The notes beneath the pieces were generated by a model. That model had not been told where the DNA came from, did not search any database, and saw only the letters and a list, made by a program, of their open reading frames with translations. From positions 1,054,001-1,118,000 of the forward strand of contig OY725491.1 of the NCBI GenBank assembly GCA_963281255.1: a DNA stretch of 64,000 nt. Reading direction: 5' to 3'. Position 1 is the first letter of the stretch. The number at the start of each line of letters is the position of its first letter. Of the stretch, positions 37,401-48,134 are shown piece after piece. The DNA comes from Aphrocallistes beatrix. Its lineage: Eukaryota; Porifera; Hexactinellida; Sceptrulophora; Aphrocallistidae. The position numbers and the translations under genes were made by a program.

Positions 37401-40400
37401 ATAGGAGCTGCACTAAAAATAAGGATGAGCGTATTTAGAACTTTTGAAATTTCGCTTAGACATTTTCAAGCTAATATCTCAAAGGATTTCTAGGACGTTT
37501 CTGACACAGCTCGTGAGAGCGAGAACAAACTAACAGAGGAGTTACTCTCCAGCGTGAAGGAAGTGTCCACTGCTGCCGTTATGATCTGCAACATAGACCT
37601 GTGCCTACTAACTCTGGATAGAGTGGTCACTCCGTTGCTGCAGAGTAGCGAGCAAGTAATCGGCAAGCTCAAAGCTCTGCAGTCTGAAAGTGGAAATGTA
37701 GTCGCTGGGCAAGAATCAGTTGCAGAGCGTATCACAAGCAGTATTAGCAGGTATGTAGAGTTGGGATCAGGGAAGGGGTTTATCAGGTCCTAGGCCGGCA
37801 CTTATAGGTTCCAGCCTGGTTTGTCCGAGGAGCCAAGGTGCTTGCAGTGCGATTCGATTTTGGTGCCAGTTGCCAGTCGCCACCGCCCATGGAATTACAA
37901 GATAAACCCCTGTTTGGGCGCCATATAATTCTTATACCTTCGTGCCGGCTGGAAAATCCTAGATAAATCCATGGATCAGAGGCACCAACTTTCAATTCGA
38001 TCCATTAATAAATGGTGCTAGATTTTTGCTAACTCATTTCCGATTAAGTCATTTTGGGCGGGGAAACCTTAGAAGTGTGGGATATTTGCTATAAATAGAA
38101 ATGACCCCAGGTAATTAGTTACATAGTGGAAGCTATGATTGTGTTCAAACGTGTATAGAAATCGGAAATGTCATTCTTTGTGTAAATTTTAGTGAATCTA
38201 ACTATTATATTTTCATTCGGGTTAGTTGCAAATGATTTTTGATAAAAAAGTGTACTTTCACACTTCATTTGCACGAAATCTATCTGCAGAAAATATCCAT
38301 TTATAGTAATTTAAAGTGTATATTGAATCTGTCAGTAAATATTCCATATGCAATTATGATTATTCCTGCTGATCAGGATTTCCTAATTATAGCAAGATGA
38401 TGAAGTCACACGTGATAAGAATCCCATTAATTGCATTGAAACTGTAATCACTGACGTTCAGTAGGCTCTGATTTCAGCACTTACCAATAATGTATTTTGC
38501 ACGTGAATTTCAATGATCATCGAATATATAAGTAGAAGGACAGCTTAGGTGTCTGATGGTTGTTTGTTTGTATGGAATATACCATAGTGCAATGATTAGA
38601 TAAATTTGACCAGGGATTTAGTAGTGAAAGTAAACACGTCTAAGAACTAACCTTTAAGGAGGATATTTTAAAGATTTGAGCTGTAAATTAAGCAAATTTT
38701 CCCACAATTTTCATAAATTCGCCTAAAAAGTAGTCAATGGTGTTTGTAACGATATCTACAACTCATTAGTCTATATTGTCAACATATAGGTTCTCAACCT
38801 TTTTTGGCTGTGGATCCCTATACGTAGCAATTTTCCTATATTCTGTGGGCCCCTCCTATTAACCGTAATACAAAATTTCGAATCCTGTGGACCACTAAGG
38901 GGTCCATGGACCCCAGGCTGGGAACCACTGCCATAGGATATAATTGAAACTACGTATATACCTAATACTTTGAATTGGAGCCTCGGGTGCATACTCAGAT
39001 GTTCCTTCTCTCTCCTCTAGCCGTCCAGTGAGCTACCTAGCCAGAACCCCGCCTATGCAGACTCGCATCACGGACAGTCTCAACTCGATTGAAGAAGACA
39101 CCGACTCACGACTAAGCTTGAGTCTCATCACTCCTGTCATACCCGACGAGCCAACGGCCACGGCAGACATCAAACCAATCCAGACCCCAGAAGCAGTTAC
39201 TCCTGTCATCACACGGAGGGCTGAGCCACACGAAATTGTGTCACAGAACGCGGAGAGAGATAGTTTAGACTTGGAGAGTTCCACGCATAGTGAAATGACG
39301 GAAGTACAGACAGACCATACACCAATGACGTCACCTTCTGTTGATAGTGATAGGGTCAGGAGTGCACTGGACTTCTTTGACCAATCTCTCCAACTTGAGT
39401 CGAGCGTGGGTGGAATGGACGACAGTTTGGAAGTGGATTTAGACTTGATAACAGCTGAGAGTAAGAAACTGGAGTTCCTCACCAAGGAACGCGCTCCTCA
39501 GCCGAAAGGTCGCAGGCCACAGCCTCGTCCCAGACAGATCCCGCCTCGCGACTCGTTATCCGACATCTTCCTCGAAGTGGCACATACAGCTGTGGCAGGA
39601 ATTGAAGACAAATCCTGCCAAATCCAACTCAAACAATCACCTCCAAGGCTGCACACATCCAATAACAACAACAACAACAAAACAAACTTTAAAAAATCCG
39701 TGTCAGCTGAAAATACACAGAAGAACGAAAGAGATCCAATGCCAGTTCATAAATCCGTGAGTCAACGGAAAGAAATTCGGTCGCTAACGATCGACGCTGC
39801 TGGTTTACAGAAAATTGAGTCCGCTCAAGAAAGTAGACTTCCCCTCACCCCCACCCTAGAACCGCCAGCCAAACCGGCCCGCAATCCCTCTCTACACGGC
39901 CGCCCGGTACCGCCTCTCCGAAAGAAACCTGCACCGCCGCTTAGTTCCCAGGAACCGGTGCGAATTATCTCCGTGACCTCCACGAAACCGCCGAGCAAGT
40001 CATACGCCGGTCCGGTCGACACGAAGCCATCTAGCGACGATGAGACAGAGAAGCACAACAGCTCGGATGAAGCGACTACGCTTAAATCTGCTTCGCCGCC
40101 TTTGCCTAGAGAGAGATTCGCTGCTAAGAAAGAGACAGACACTCTACTCGTACCGGAAACACAAGTTCCTGTTAAGCCATCCAACAGTCCGAAGAGTGCG
40201 TTAGCCTCCATGCTAAAAAACGCGTTATCCAGGTCTCCACCGAAACCGAAAGACTCTCCAGTCTCTCTTCTGAAAAAGGACCCCCCACCACTTCCTACGA
40301 AGTCCCCGATGCGGCCCCCTGCACCTGTCAAACCGCTGCCCCCACCGGGAAACTTAACCAAATCGCCACTCACCAAAATCCCTCAGAGACCCACCTCACC

Positions 40401-40512
40401 CCCTAAGGGCATCGCCACGGATTTGCCCCCTAAGCCGGTCCCGCCTCCACGAAATAAACGCGAAAATTTAGAAAAACCAGACCGCTCCGACAGAGACTCA
40501 GTTCTCATCTAA
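22424..40512 (+). CDS. CARMIL: CARMIL (capping protein, Arp2/3 and myosin-I linker)
   Basis: Eight exons, all in phase: 22424-22885, 29241-29540, 29936-30940, 34682-34887, 35148-35406, 36971-37195, 37494-37750, 39021-40512; 1401 aa, close to vertebrate CARMIL1. CARMIL binds and allosterically weakens actin capping protein at the plasma membrane. Seen: N-terminal PH-like domain (exon 1); linker with HEEVLWDIENTYF and LCDFSHLPSKDLLPILAAMEYN (exon 2); leucine-rich repeats such as LSHLDLSDNPLEDRGVIDIA (exons 3-4); helical dimerisation region (exons 5-7); and a disordered proline-rich tail. Near residue 1050 LEFLTKERAPQPK resembles the capping-protein interaction motif LxHxTxxRPK, with changes. 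The tail has many PxxP motifs (PPLPTKSP, PPLPRER). Intron 2 uses a GC donor. Introns 1 and 3 hold other genes. The family call is very strong. Confidence 0.95.
22958..23105. repeat. palindromic repeat in CARMIL intron 1
   Basis: GCCAGTCAACTGTACC / CCAACTCGTACCAAGTCAAC at the left is mirrored by GGTACGAGTTGACTGATTCC at the right. The first 22 bases of the window (TTACGAGTTGACTGATTCCC) are the end of another copy. Confidence 0.5.
23683..24987 (-). CDS. coiled-coil NHL-repeat protein, copy 1
   Basis: A 434-aa, intron-less gene antisense within CARMIL intron 1. Residues 15-150 are heptad-rich coiled coil (KLEVRRVSKEMRDLIEKKEE). Residues 160-430 form a propeller with NHL-type strands: GNIYVTDRPSNRIQIFSKEG, IYVQC, HIYVGKYRGM, YPIQAFSREG, NIFVSGEGDSKVKIFSNEG. 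The layout is that of TRIM-NHL proteins without the RING and B-box, so no ubiquitin ligase activity is expected; NHL propellers bind proteins or RNA. The function is unknown. A near-identical paralogue lies 1.1 kb away at 26120. The ATG is shared by both copies, and about 60 bases upstream are conserved between them, suggesting that the promoters were duplicated too. Confidence 0.88.
   Translation of the reverse strand: MATSSPGSGPVSLFPVNNKLQNKVNLLREVIDRKKLEVRRVSKEMRDLIEKKEEQTIRELEAIWELVSVRLDQKKTDMQKQIDEIKMHHNEMIKIFEKMENIFKEINSSLNPLSLTQISEKIDSVKREMDISIPYVKVTWRIDELKEAITRMCRCEEQIISYKEGTPHQLKWSKCERGKGDNQLEEPFGITTNSMNGNIYVTDRPSNRIQIFSKEGEWIRFVKNVEIKYPENILFHNKSIYVQCCRVILKLNGSTEKKEKYKSYDFWIGGICTDNNHIYVGKYRGMRLIVLTLDLIEENRIPLQTQFCNQDETEIRDISLTQEEFYILLTETDYPIQAFSREGVLTRCVVQKDNINNGWFFCLDQQLNIFVSGEGDSKVKIFSNEGKLLTQFGEKGSEKGQFSCLRGISVDELGCVVTVDCKQNNKLHAFHVIF
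25195..25520. mobile_element. MITE with about 75-bp inverted arms
   Basis: Left arm AATTGGTAAGAGATACGCTT ... TTCGAATTCTCCATATTCGA; right arm is its reverse complement (TCGAATATGGAGAATTCGAA ... TATCTCTTACCAATT). It sits between the two NHL copies. The rest of 25031-26119 has no visible gene. Confidence 0.75.
26120..27418 (-). CDS. coiled-coil NHL-repeat protein, copy 2
   Basis: A 432-aa, intron-less paralogue of the gene at 23683, same strand, in CARMIL intron 1. The first 65 residues are identical to copy 1 and the propeller nearly so. Residues 66-120 of the coiled coil differ at many positions (QVNVRIQNEKKETQKAIEEI here against LVSVRLDQKKTDMQKQIDEI there), and the last residues differ (NNMLQVFSL against NNKLHAFHVIF). 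Same strands as copy 1: GNIYVTDGPSNRIQIFSKEG and NIFVSGEGDSEVKIFSNEG. No RING or B-box. Function unknown; tandem duplication with a local block of divergence is clear from the sequence. Confidence 0.88.
   Translation of the reverse strand: MATSSPGSGPVSLFPVNNKLQNKVNLLREVIDRKKLEVRRVSKEMRDLIEKKEEQTIRELEAIWEQVNVRIQNEKKETQKAIEEIKIHHNEMKKSFEKMENLFKGKNQSLDPFTLPQISEKIDSVKREMDISIPYVKVTWRIDELKEAITRMCRCEEQIISYKEGTPHQLKWSKCEKGKGENQLEDSFGIATNSMNGNIYVTDGPSNRIQIFSKEGEWIRSVKDVEMKYPENILFQNKSIYVQCYRTILKLNESTEKKEKYKSYDFWIWGICTDNNHIYVGEHKGMCLIVLTLDLIEENRITLQTQFCNQDKTEIRDISLTQEEFYILLTETDYPIQAFSREGVLTRCIVQKDNINNGWFFCLDQQLNIFVSGEGDSEVKIFSNEGKLLTQFGEEGSEKGQFSCLRGISVDELGCVVTVDLKANNMLQVFSL
27492..27937. mobile_element. 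MITE with CAGTCAAACCTCC ends and inserted repeat
   Basis: Left end CAGTCAAACCTCCGATGTGA, right end AGAGAGGGTTGACTG, flanked by TA (27490-27491, 27938-27939). The interior holds a copy of the GAAATTCTATTGGACT repeat (27565-27805), so it is a nested insertion. Confidence 0.75.
28396..28453. mobile_element. 58-bp hairpin MITE
   Basis: CAGGGTGGCTC and GAGCCACCCTG enclose ATACAAGCTT; TA on both sides. It is a short relative of 6554-6925. The stretch 28454-29240 has no visible gene. Confidence 0.7.
31697..31883. mobile_element. MITE, GCTTAATCGGGAC family, inside the Tigger element
   Basis: Ends CATGTGACTTTGCTTAATCG and GATTTAGCGGAGTTTCCCTG with flanking TA. Nested in the left non-coding arm of the transposon. 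Confidence 0.75.
32318..33895 (-). CDS. Tigger/pogo-type transposase
   Basis: An uninterrupted 525-aa frame. Residues 7-55 form a CENP-B/Psq-type helix-turn-helix (KRKRTSYSLKMKLDVYKRI), residues 70-160 a CENP-B-like second DNA-binding domain, and residues 185-370 the DDE_1 catalytic domain with YNVDETGLCW (Asp193), LTMDNAPSH (Asp307) and PPNTTSILQPMDQGVL (Asp343): a DD35D triad typical of pogo/Tigger transposases of the Tc1/mariner superfamily. The C-terminal part is acidic. It catalyses cut-and-paste movement into TA sites and lies within matching inverted repeats. A domesticated Jerky/Tigger-like gene is the alternative, but intact ends and TA duplication argue for a mobile element. It is antisense to CARMIL. 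Confidence 0.95.
   Translation of the reverse strand: MASQMVKTKRKRTSYSLKMKLDVYKRIKDGIAPSIVATEFAIPRSSVSVIKSSGPKMEAFLLANPRLDFRRTMKSASFPELDKALKLFFDGQRALGKPISGALLQEKAKIFLEKLSPPIQVKTSNNLLSLEDIQNNSTLGGGFIHKFKLRHGIRNISCVGEKESANKDSVNPFLQSFNYLTKDLTRDQIYNVDETGLCWRAIPTKTLAGPNELRADGSKIDKERVTLMACANASGNHKLELVFIYKYQNPRALKHINKDKLPVVYYSQPKAWMTTELFDNWFHNHFIPAVSNYLKELGLEGAVLTMDNAPSHTKFSNLRSSADTKINCLFFPPNTTSILQPMDQGVLDTLKRHYRKKIMRNALLNEDNVLKNMSAVKKSITIKDAIVWAAEAWAEVKTSTIQSSWNLILPHLDSPQEGDKEITTSDDVEDENASSDCFIDEDAGGEMIELNDEEIIELVQNEEHQEPIDDGLTEVPHIVPIIEATTMLRSILPTLESELESSKEEILVFQRVLTRWMNSPVPKPC
35407..36120 (+). other. CARMIL intron 5, first part, no gene seen
   Basis: AT-rich intronic sequence. The 70-codon antisense frame at 35881-36093 (NIPPRDAPYQENLSEMKQLM) has a protein-like composition but no recognised domain or splice partner, so I do not call it a gene. 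Confidence 0.4.
36121..36290. mobile_element. MITE, CTCCGCTTAATCGGGAC family
   Basis: Ends CAGGTGACTCCGCTTAATCG and GATTATGCGGAGTTGACTG. The left TA is replaced by an A-run. In CARMIL intron 5. Confidence 0.8.
36624..36903. mobile_element. pogo/Tigger-type MITE (CAGTGGAACC ends)
   Basis: Ends CAGTGGAACCTCCGTAATCC and GGATTATGGAGGTTCCACTG are a perfect 20-bp inverted repeat flanked by TA. ATAATCCGACA/TGTCGGATTA motifs recur inside. It ends 67 bases before CARMIL exon 6. Confidence 0.9.
37774..37975. mobile_element. MITE with GGGTTTATC/GATAAA ends
   Basis: Shares GGCACTTATAGG, CCAAGGTGCTTGCAGTG and AATTACAAGATAAAC with the nested element at 10918-11122. Directly followed by another repeat (37985-38115, GTCATTTTGGGCGGGGAA). 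Both are in CARMIL intron 7. Confidence 0.65.
38788..38930. mobile_element. hAT-type MITE in CARMIL intron 7
   Basis: GGTTCTCAACCTTTTTTGGC on the left and GGCTGGGAACCACTG on the right; related to 4595-4760. Confidence 0.7.
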
Positions 40513-40956
40513 GGCTCAGTAAATTTCACTTATTCCAATCACTTAATAATCAATCCGATGCGTCTCTTGCAAGGTTATTTTCTTACATACCCACTCACTT
40601 AGTGTATCGTAGTTGAAGCTATGGAGTATAGCATTGAGTTCAGTGTGCTTTAGTGTCCATGTTGTTGTGTATTAATGGTTTTGTACTATTTCACTGATGA
40701 TAGTGTCTCTTAATTAAACAGATTACAAGCATTCCTATGCACACATTCGAAATCTAGGCACCACAGATTTGGGAACCTTTCGATTAGATCTATGTGTACC
40801 TAAGAAAAATATTGTTGATGAGAAGGATATCGCTATTTTCATTCAGAAACTTTCTAAAATGTTTGATTTAGAAAGTTTTTGAATGAAAAAAAGCCCTGCA
40901 TATTATGCTTATAAAACCCGGATTAAATTTCTCGAAAAATATAAATAAATATACAC

Positions 40957-41025
40957 AGTCAGTCCTCTCTAATTGTCCACTTAGGATCCCATTACCCAAT
41001 GGTGGACAATTAGAGAGGACCTAGT
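40957..41025. mobile_element. short hairpin element (GTCCTCTCTAATTGTCCAC)
   Basis: GTCCTCTCTAATTGTCCAC and GTGGACAATTAGAGAGGAC are perfect inverted repeats around CCATTACCCAATGG-like sequence. Degenerate relatives lie in duplication block B and at 54134-54208. Confidence 0.75.
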
Positions 41026-41029
41026 GCAG

Positions 41030-41385
41030 GGGTGGGCACAAAAGTTAGCTTTTGGGCCGCAGTGAAACTTTGAGCCGACTTGGCGTGCCACAAAATTTGA
41101 GAATTTTGCCTTCATGATAATATATAATTGAACTCTGCAAGATGCATTCTATCTGGTTTTTTTCAGTTAATTATAAAAAAATAAGCCCTTTTAAGTCCAA
41201 CACCATTTTAGAATTATAGAAAGGGATTTATGAGTGGAAAAATAAAATCTACTCCTCTCAAAGTAAGGGCTAAAAGTGTCCTAGAAAATTCTTCGGGCCG
41301 CATCCATGCCCTTTCCAAACGAACCCCGCGGGCCGCATTCATGCCCTTTCCAAACGAACCCCGCGGGCCACACTTTGCCCACATA
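41030..41385. mobile_element. probable hAT-type MITE (CAGGGGTGGGCAC ends)
   Basis: Left end CAGGGGTGGGCACAAAAG and GGGCCGCA; right end GCGGGCCACACTTTGCCCAC. The interior has a repeated ATGCCCTTTCCAAACGAACC. Target duplication not clear. It lies in the intergenic stretch 40513-41535, which has no gene. Confidence 0.6.
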
Positions 41386-41535
41386 TGACTTGGTGTATAT
41401 AAACTAAACTTATATCCGCAATTTATCCAGCGGATCAAGAGACTAATTTCTAAGTCATCTAAATTTCTCCCTTAATTTCCTCAATACGTGCGTGTCTTAT
41501 GCATTTATATATAAACATTACATATATTTATATCA

Positions 41536-42759
41536 TTAATCTTTAGCTGAAAATATTTGCAGAGCATAGTTTGTGTTGTTAGACACACAAACTAGTTGAG
41601 TGCCATTGAGTACCGCGATGCCTCCGTTGTTGTAGAACAATCCAGCTCGGTTACCTTCACCCCCGATAACGTGTAGGAGATCTCCCTTCGGAGAAAACAC
41701 TTTGACTCTATTGGAAAGTCGGTCGCTCACGATAATGTTCTTACTCGCGTCCAAACAGAAAAAGAATGGGCTATTTATCTGCACACCTCTTGGGATAATG
41801 GAGCGTAGCTTTTCTCCAGTTAGTGCGAATATGTGGATACACGGATTGTCCCAGTAACTCAGGACGAATATTTGGTTCACTGAGAACTTAACGTCAACAG
41901 GACTCGTCATAGACTGGTGTTGTAGGCACCCTCTCAACGCAAGATTATAATCCAGGATCTGTACCCTATCATTACCCTGATCTGCAACGTAGATAAGTTC
42001 GTTTGGAGATATGACCAGCTGTCTAGGATTCATGAACTCGCCATTTCCTGTTCCTTTCCTACCCACAACAGTCCTTAATGTCAAATCTGGAGTCGTGAAT
42101 TTGAAGAGAGCATTTACTTCTGTGTCACTGATAAAAACAGTGTTTTGGTGTGCTAGGATTCCCCATGGCGATATGAGGTGTTGACAGCCAAAATGAGTGA
42201 GATGTTCCCCAATCTCGGAGAATATCTGAATACGTTTATTCTTGGAGTCCGCTATAAAGATATGTCCTGTGTTCTCTTGTACTGAAACCCCTCGAGGGGA
42301 ATTAAACTCCCCAGGTCCTGATCCTGCCTTCCCAACAGCAACAATGGGATATTGGAATGTAGCGTAGTTAGGGATTGAAGGTATGTGAGGAATGTTATCA
42401 CGCCCAATCTCTCCTAAACTGGAAATACGCTCGTTGATGTCTCGTGTGTCACAGAAAAACTTTATTTCATTGGGCACATCTATCCGTAACTCATCTAAAC
42501 CAGCCTGTAACTCCCTAGTTACCTTATCCTGCATGGAATGCAATCTATTATGTGTCATTTGTTGCTCTAACATTAAACGAGCAGCGTTTAATTGCTGCTC
42601 CATTCTTTCACGAGCTTTCTCCATCGACCTAACTTCTTCACGTTTTTCTCTCAGTTCTGTAACGAGGCGGATACGTCTCTCGTTTAAGGAGGAAATCAAC
42701 CTGTCTATCGTCTTGTTAATCTCTACCTCTACTCGGTCTAACTCATGAAGGAATGCCAT
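41536..42759 (-). CDS. coiled-coil NHL-repeat protein, third gene
   Basis: A 407-aa, intron-less gene just downstream of CARMIL, on the opposite strand. Residues 5-120 are coiled coil (EVRSMEKARERMEQQLNAARL). The rest is an NHL propeller of six visible blades: GKAGSGPGEFNSPRGVSV / HIFIADSKNKRIQIFSEIG, GRKGTGNGEFMNPRQLVI / LIYVADQGNDRVQILDYN, IIVSDRLSNRVKVFSPKG, and others. These blades fit the NHL consensus much better than the two CARMIL-intron copies. No RING, B-box or signal peptide. TRIM-NHL-like adaptor or RNA-binding roles are possible, but nothing in the sequence decides between them. Confidence 0.88.
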   Translation of the reverse strand: MAFLHELDRVEVEINKTIDRLISSLNERRIRLVTELREKREEVRSMEKARERMEQQLNAARLMLEQQMTHNRLHSMQDKVTRELQAGLDELRIDVPNEIKFFCDTRDINERISSLGEIGRDNIPHIPSIPNYATFQYPIVAVGKAGSGPGEFNSPRGVSVQENTGHIFIADSKNKRIQIFSEIGEHLTHFGCQHLISPWGILAHQNTVFISDTEVNALFKFTTPDLTLRTVVGRKGTGNGEFMNPRQLVISPNELIYVADQGNDRVQILDYNLALRGCLQHQSMTSPVDVKFSVNQIFVLSYWDNPCIHIFALTGEKLRSIIPRGVQINSPFFFCLDASKNIIVSDRLSNRVKVFSPKGDLLHVIGGEGNRAGLFYNNGGIAVLNGTQLVCVSNNTNYALQIFSAKD

Positions 42760-43483
42760 CTAATTCAGGATTAAATCTAAATATATTCTAAGCTCTTTTT
42801 ATCTTCACATTTTAAAAACTTATTTATAAGTTTAACTTTTAGTGTTTACACTCATTTTAATTAGCTGACGTGATTGTAGGCAAGGATGATTTGTTTAATA
42901 TTTCAGTAATCACAGCAAACTCTGTATTTCTAATGTTCAACTTTCGAATTATATCATCCCATCTTGCATAACGATATGATTATGCGTGGGTTCTATTTTT
43001 ATAATACAATATTACAACATATTTATAATATACAATCATAATAGTATTGCAGCTAGGTTGACTCACAAATCAATGAATAATTCGAATAATTCATAATTCA
43101 TCAAGCCTGAGAAGAGTTTTTTACAAGAAAATATCCTGAATTATGAATTATAAGAATAATTCATATTTCAGGAATTATGAATTATTCGAATAATTCATAA
43201 TTATTTGCCATTTTTTATGAATTATCAACTTAGTTTGCAGCATCTCTTTAGATGATACAAGCGGGTTTGGCGTACTATCAAATAATTTTGCTAGTTTAAA
43301 AATAAACATTTCAAACAAATATTCACAAAATTCTTTTGAAATTTGATATTCAGAATCTATCACCCTCGATAAAAACCGTTGAAAGGTGTCAAAATATGTA
43401 TATAAAGGTGTGAAAATATGCACCTAATCTTTTTAATTACTATCGAAGAAAGATAAAAGTTACTCGCTACAACCTAGGCTAGA
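42760..43483. other. intergenic; GAATAATTCATAATT palindromes, no gene
   Basis: AT-rich. Around 43070-43215 AATAATTCGAATAATTCATA motifs occur in both orientations, with GTTGACTCAC and ATCAACTTAGTTT edges, resembling the ends of the MITE at 443-660. Confidence 0.4.
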
Positions 43484-45352
43484 CTAATGGGGATAAGCCT
43501 TGAAGGTGGGGGTAGGCGTGAACATCTGTTGTCTGTAGCGGATCTGAGCGGGGAAGGGCCTCCCCATGAGTGCGATTGAAGGGATCCTCTGTCGGGCGTA
43601 GAATCTCTGGCTGGGGGTGTGTTGTGTCGGAGGGTATGCGGTGTAAGGGTACCGTGGGAAGTACTGGTTGGCAGACGCACCGGGTGAGAGGTAGAAGGGA
43701 CCGTGTAGGGGGGCGGGGGGTTTGGTCGCGATTGGAACTGTTGCTGGACAGCGGTAGAGGTTCAATTTGACAGGGGTTGGAGAGGGAGTGAGATCGTACA
43801 CTATCGGGCTGAATTTCTGTTTTGGTGACTTGGGATCTTTTTGTGGAGGTGTTGTTTCTCCAGTCAAAGTTAATTCAGAACTTTCTGATATATCAGAACT
43901 ACTACTATTATTATTATTATTGTTATTGTTGTTGTTGTTATTAACATTAATATCGTTATTTGTGTTTATTCTATCGTCTGTATCCACGTTGTCTCCATTG
44001 CTGTCACTGAGTTCTTCCGTACTCAAAACCAAAACATCCTGATTGTTATTATTATTTGTATTTACGTTTAGTTCAGCTGGTTTAAATTTTTTATTTTTAC
44101 TGTCCCCTCCCGATTTCCAAGCTAATCTCTTTTCTTTACGCCACTTCTTGCTCTCGTGAAAAAACATTCTTCGTTTCCTTTTCGTTGCCACAGGGCAGCG
44201 TCTTGCACTGATAACTCCAGTTGTTTGGTTGTGCGGTTTTTCATCTGAAATGTTTATTTCGTCTAAATTGATCGATGAGATTTCATCGTTTGTATCAAAC
44301 GGGTCTTCTGTGTGGTAACTAGATTCTTGTCTATGGACACTTCCCTGACTACTGGCTTGAGAATGGAATTTAGTGATTCGGATTGGTTCACTTTTGCATT
44401 GCTTTATTTTCTTCGCTTCAGACATTTCAAGTTGAGAACTCTGCCAATTTATAGCTGATTCGTTTCCATGACTACCTGTGTCCGTTTCTAAAAATTCATC
44501 ATGAGATGCGAATATCTCGACAGAAGTTTCGTCGAGGAAATCTTGCTCGCTGGTTGAAATCAAAATATCATCACTTTTGAAGTCTAGCGTATTCGCTGAG
44601 ATTTTGATGAGGTCAGAGGACGGAGAGTTCCGATTTATTCCCAGATTATCTACTTCTAGACTGTCAACTGGAATATCTCTATCTTCGTCCGAACTTCCGT
44701 AATTTTCTGGACTTTGCTCCGGGGTGTAACTGCAACAAGGTTGAGGTGTTACCTTCGTTTCCGCTCGAGAATGTGAAACTTCAAATTTTTCGAATATTGG
44801 ATCTTTATTCTTTTTCTGAGCTGCTGAGATTCGCTTTGAAACTCTCTTCGGATGTTCTTCTGGTAACGTTTTTGTACTTTTAGTAGATTTTAACAACGAA
44901 TTTCGAATTTTCTTTCGTTCAAGCATCTCGTACAACTCATCAATGGTAACAGTTTTATTATTAACTTTGTCCAAAGTCTTGCTTTTCCAATCTTCCAAGT
45001 ATTGCTCAAGAATGAAAATCCCATAAGCCTTGTAAATCTGAGATTTTGAACTTTCTGAGAGAGACTTCAGGCCCCCTTGTGTGGTCTTGATATCTGAGTT
45101 CATGTTACTGTTCAAATCTTCTCGTTCAAATTCTATAAGCATTACAAATTCAGATACGAATTCTTCCAAAGATCGATAGCTCGAACTCGCTACTTTCCCT
45201 TTTATACTCTGTATGGAGACGCCGTTCGTTTGACAATGTGAAACTATTTCTATCATCGGACGCTTATCTGGTGCACTGAGGTAGGACATGGTACTCAGCC
45301 AGTGTGATATGATCGTGGATATCATCTCTTCAGGCTCAGCAAGAGCGGCCAT
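43484..45352 (-). CDS. low-complexity protein with bromodomain-like N-terminus
   Basis: A 622-aa single-exon frame; I do not recognise a family with certainty. Residues 8-130 look like a divergent bromodomain: KRPMIEIVSHC..., YRSLEEFVSEFVMLIEFERE (compare PMDL...YRSLEEFVxDVRLMF of bromodomains), then a helix SQIYKAYGIFILEQYLEDW. The usual acetyl-lysine Asn is not evident. The middle is Ser/Asp-rich and disordered, with a basic cluster KRKRRMFFHESKKWRKEKR near residue 390 that may be a nuclear localisation signal. It is followed by a run of about 12 Asn encoded by AAT/AAC and a Pro/Tyr-rich tail (YTAYPPTQHTPSQRFY). Nuclear chromatin or transcription role is a guess. Confidence 0.7.
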   Translation of the reverse strand: MAALAEPEEMISTIISHWLSTMSYLSAPDKRPMIEIVSHCQTNGVSIQSIKGKVASSSYRSLEEFVSEFVMLIEFEREDLNSNMNSDIKTTQGGLKSLSESSKSQIYKAYGIFILEQYLEDWKSKTLDKVNNKTVTIDELYEMLERKKIRNSLLKSTKSTKTLPEEHPKRVSKRISAAQKKNKDPIFEKFEVSHSRAETKVTPQPCCSYTPEQSPENYGSSDEDRDIPVDSLEVDNLGINRNSPSSDLIKISANTLDFKSDDILISTSEQDFLDETSVEIFASHDEFLETDTGSHGNESAINWQSSQLEMSEAKKIKQCKSEPIRITKFHSQASSQGSVHRQESSYHTEDPFDTNDEISSINLDEINISDEKPHNQTTGVISARRCPVATKRKRRMFFHESKKWRKEKRLAWKSGGDSKNKKFKPAELNVNTNNNNNQDVLVLSTEELSDSNGDNVDTDDRINTNNDINVNNNNNNNNNNNNSSSSDISESSELTLTGETTPPQKDPKSPKQKFSPIVYDLTPSPTPVKLNLYRCPATVPIATKPPAPLHGPFYLSPGASANQYFPRYPYTAYPPTQHTPSQRFYARQRIPSIALMGRPFPAQIRYRQQMFTPTPTFKAYPH

Positions 45353-45527
45353 AAATGCTACTCTTCGACTGAAAACTCCACAAAATATATCAAAGTAACT
45401 GTAAGAGATTCGAATTACTTTAAATCAGCGAATATACGCCGGGGCGATTATTAGTTTTCAGCCCCATTTACCACCTGATGAAAAATAAATTTACAGATAT
45501 AAGAGATTTCTCAAAGAATATAACCAC

Positions 45528-45528
<1 letters not shown>

Positions 45529-45569
<41 letters not shown>

Positions 45570-45600
45570 CAACACAACACAACACAACACAACACAACAA
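45529..45600. repeat. microsatellite (CAA)n then (CACAA)n
   Basis: About 13 CAA triplets are followed by pentamers ACAAC/ACACA between two minus-strand genes. The plus-strand frame it opens (poly-Gln) is not a credible gene. Confidence 0.85.
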
Positions 45601-45677
45601 GTGATTAAAACTCAACCCTTCACATATACCAGTGGAAAACAAGCTTTAATTAAATCCGTTAAGTGAACTCAAACTTG

Positions 45678-48134
<2,457 letters not shown>

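Noticed and set aside
39825-40376. 183-codon minus-strand frame opposite the CARMIL tail
   Set aside because: Mirror of the proline-rich coding sequence; Gly/Ser-rich translation without any motif.
45478-45666. Plus-strand 62-aa frame with poly-Gln
   Set aside because: Produced by the CAA/CACAA microsatellite; no other support.
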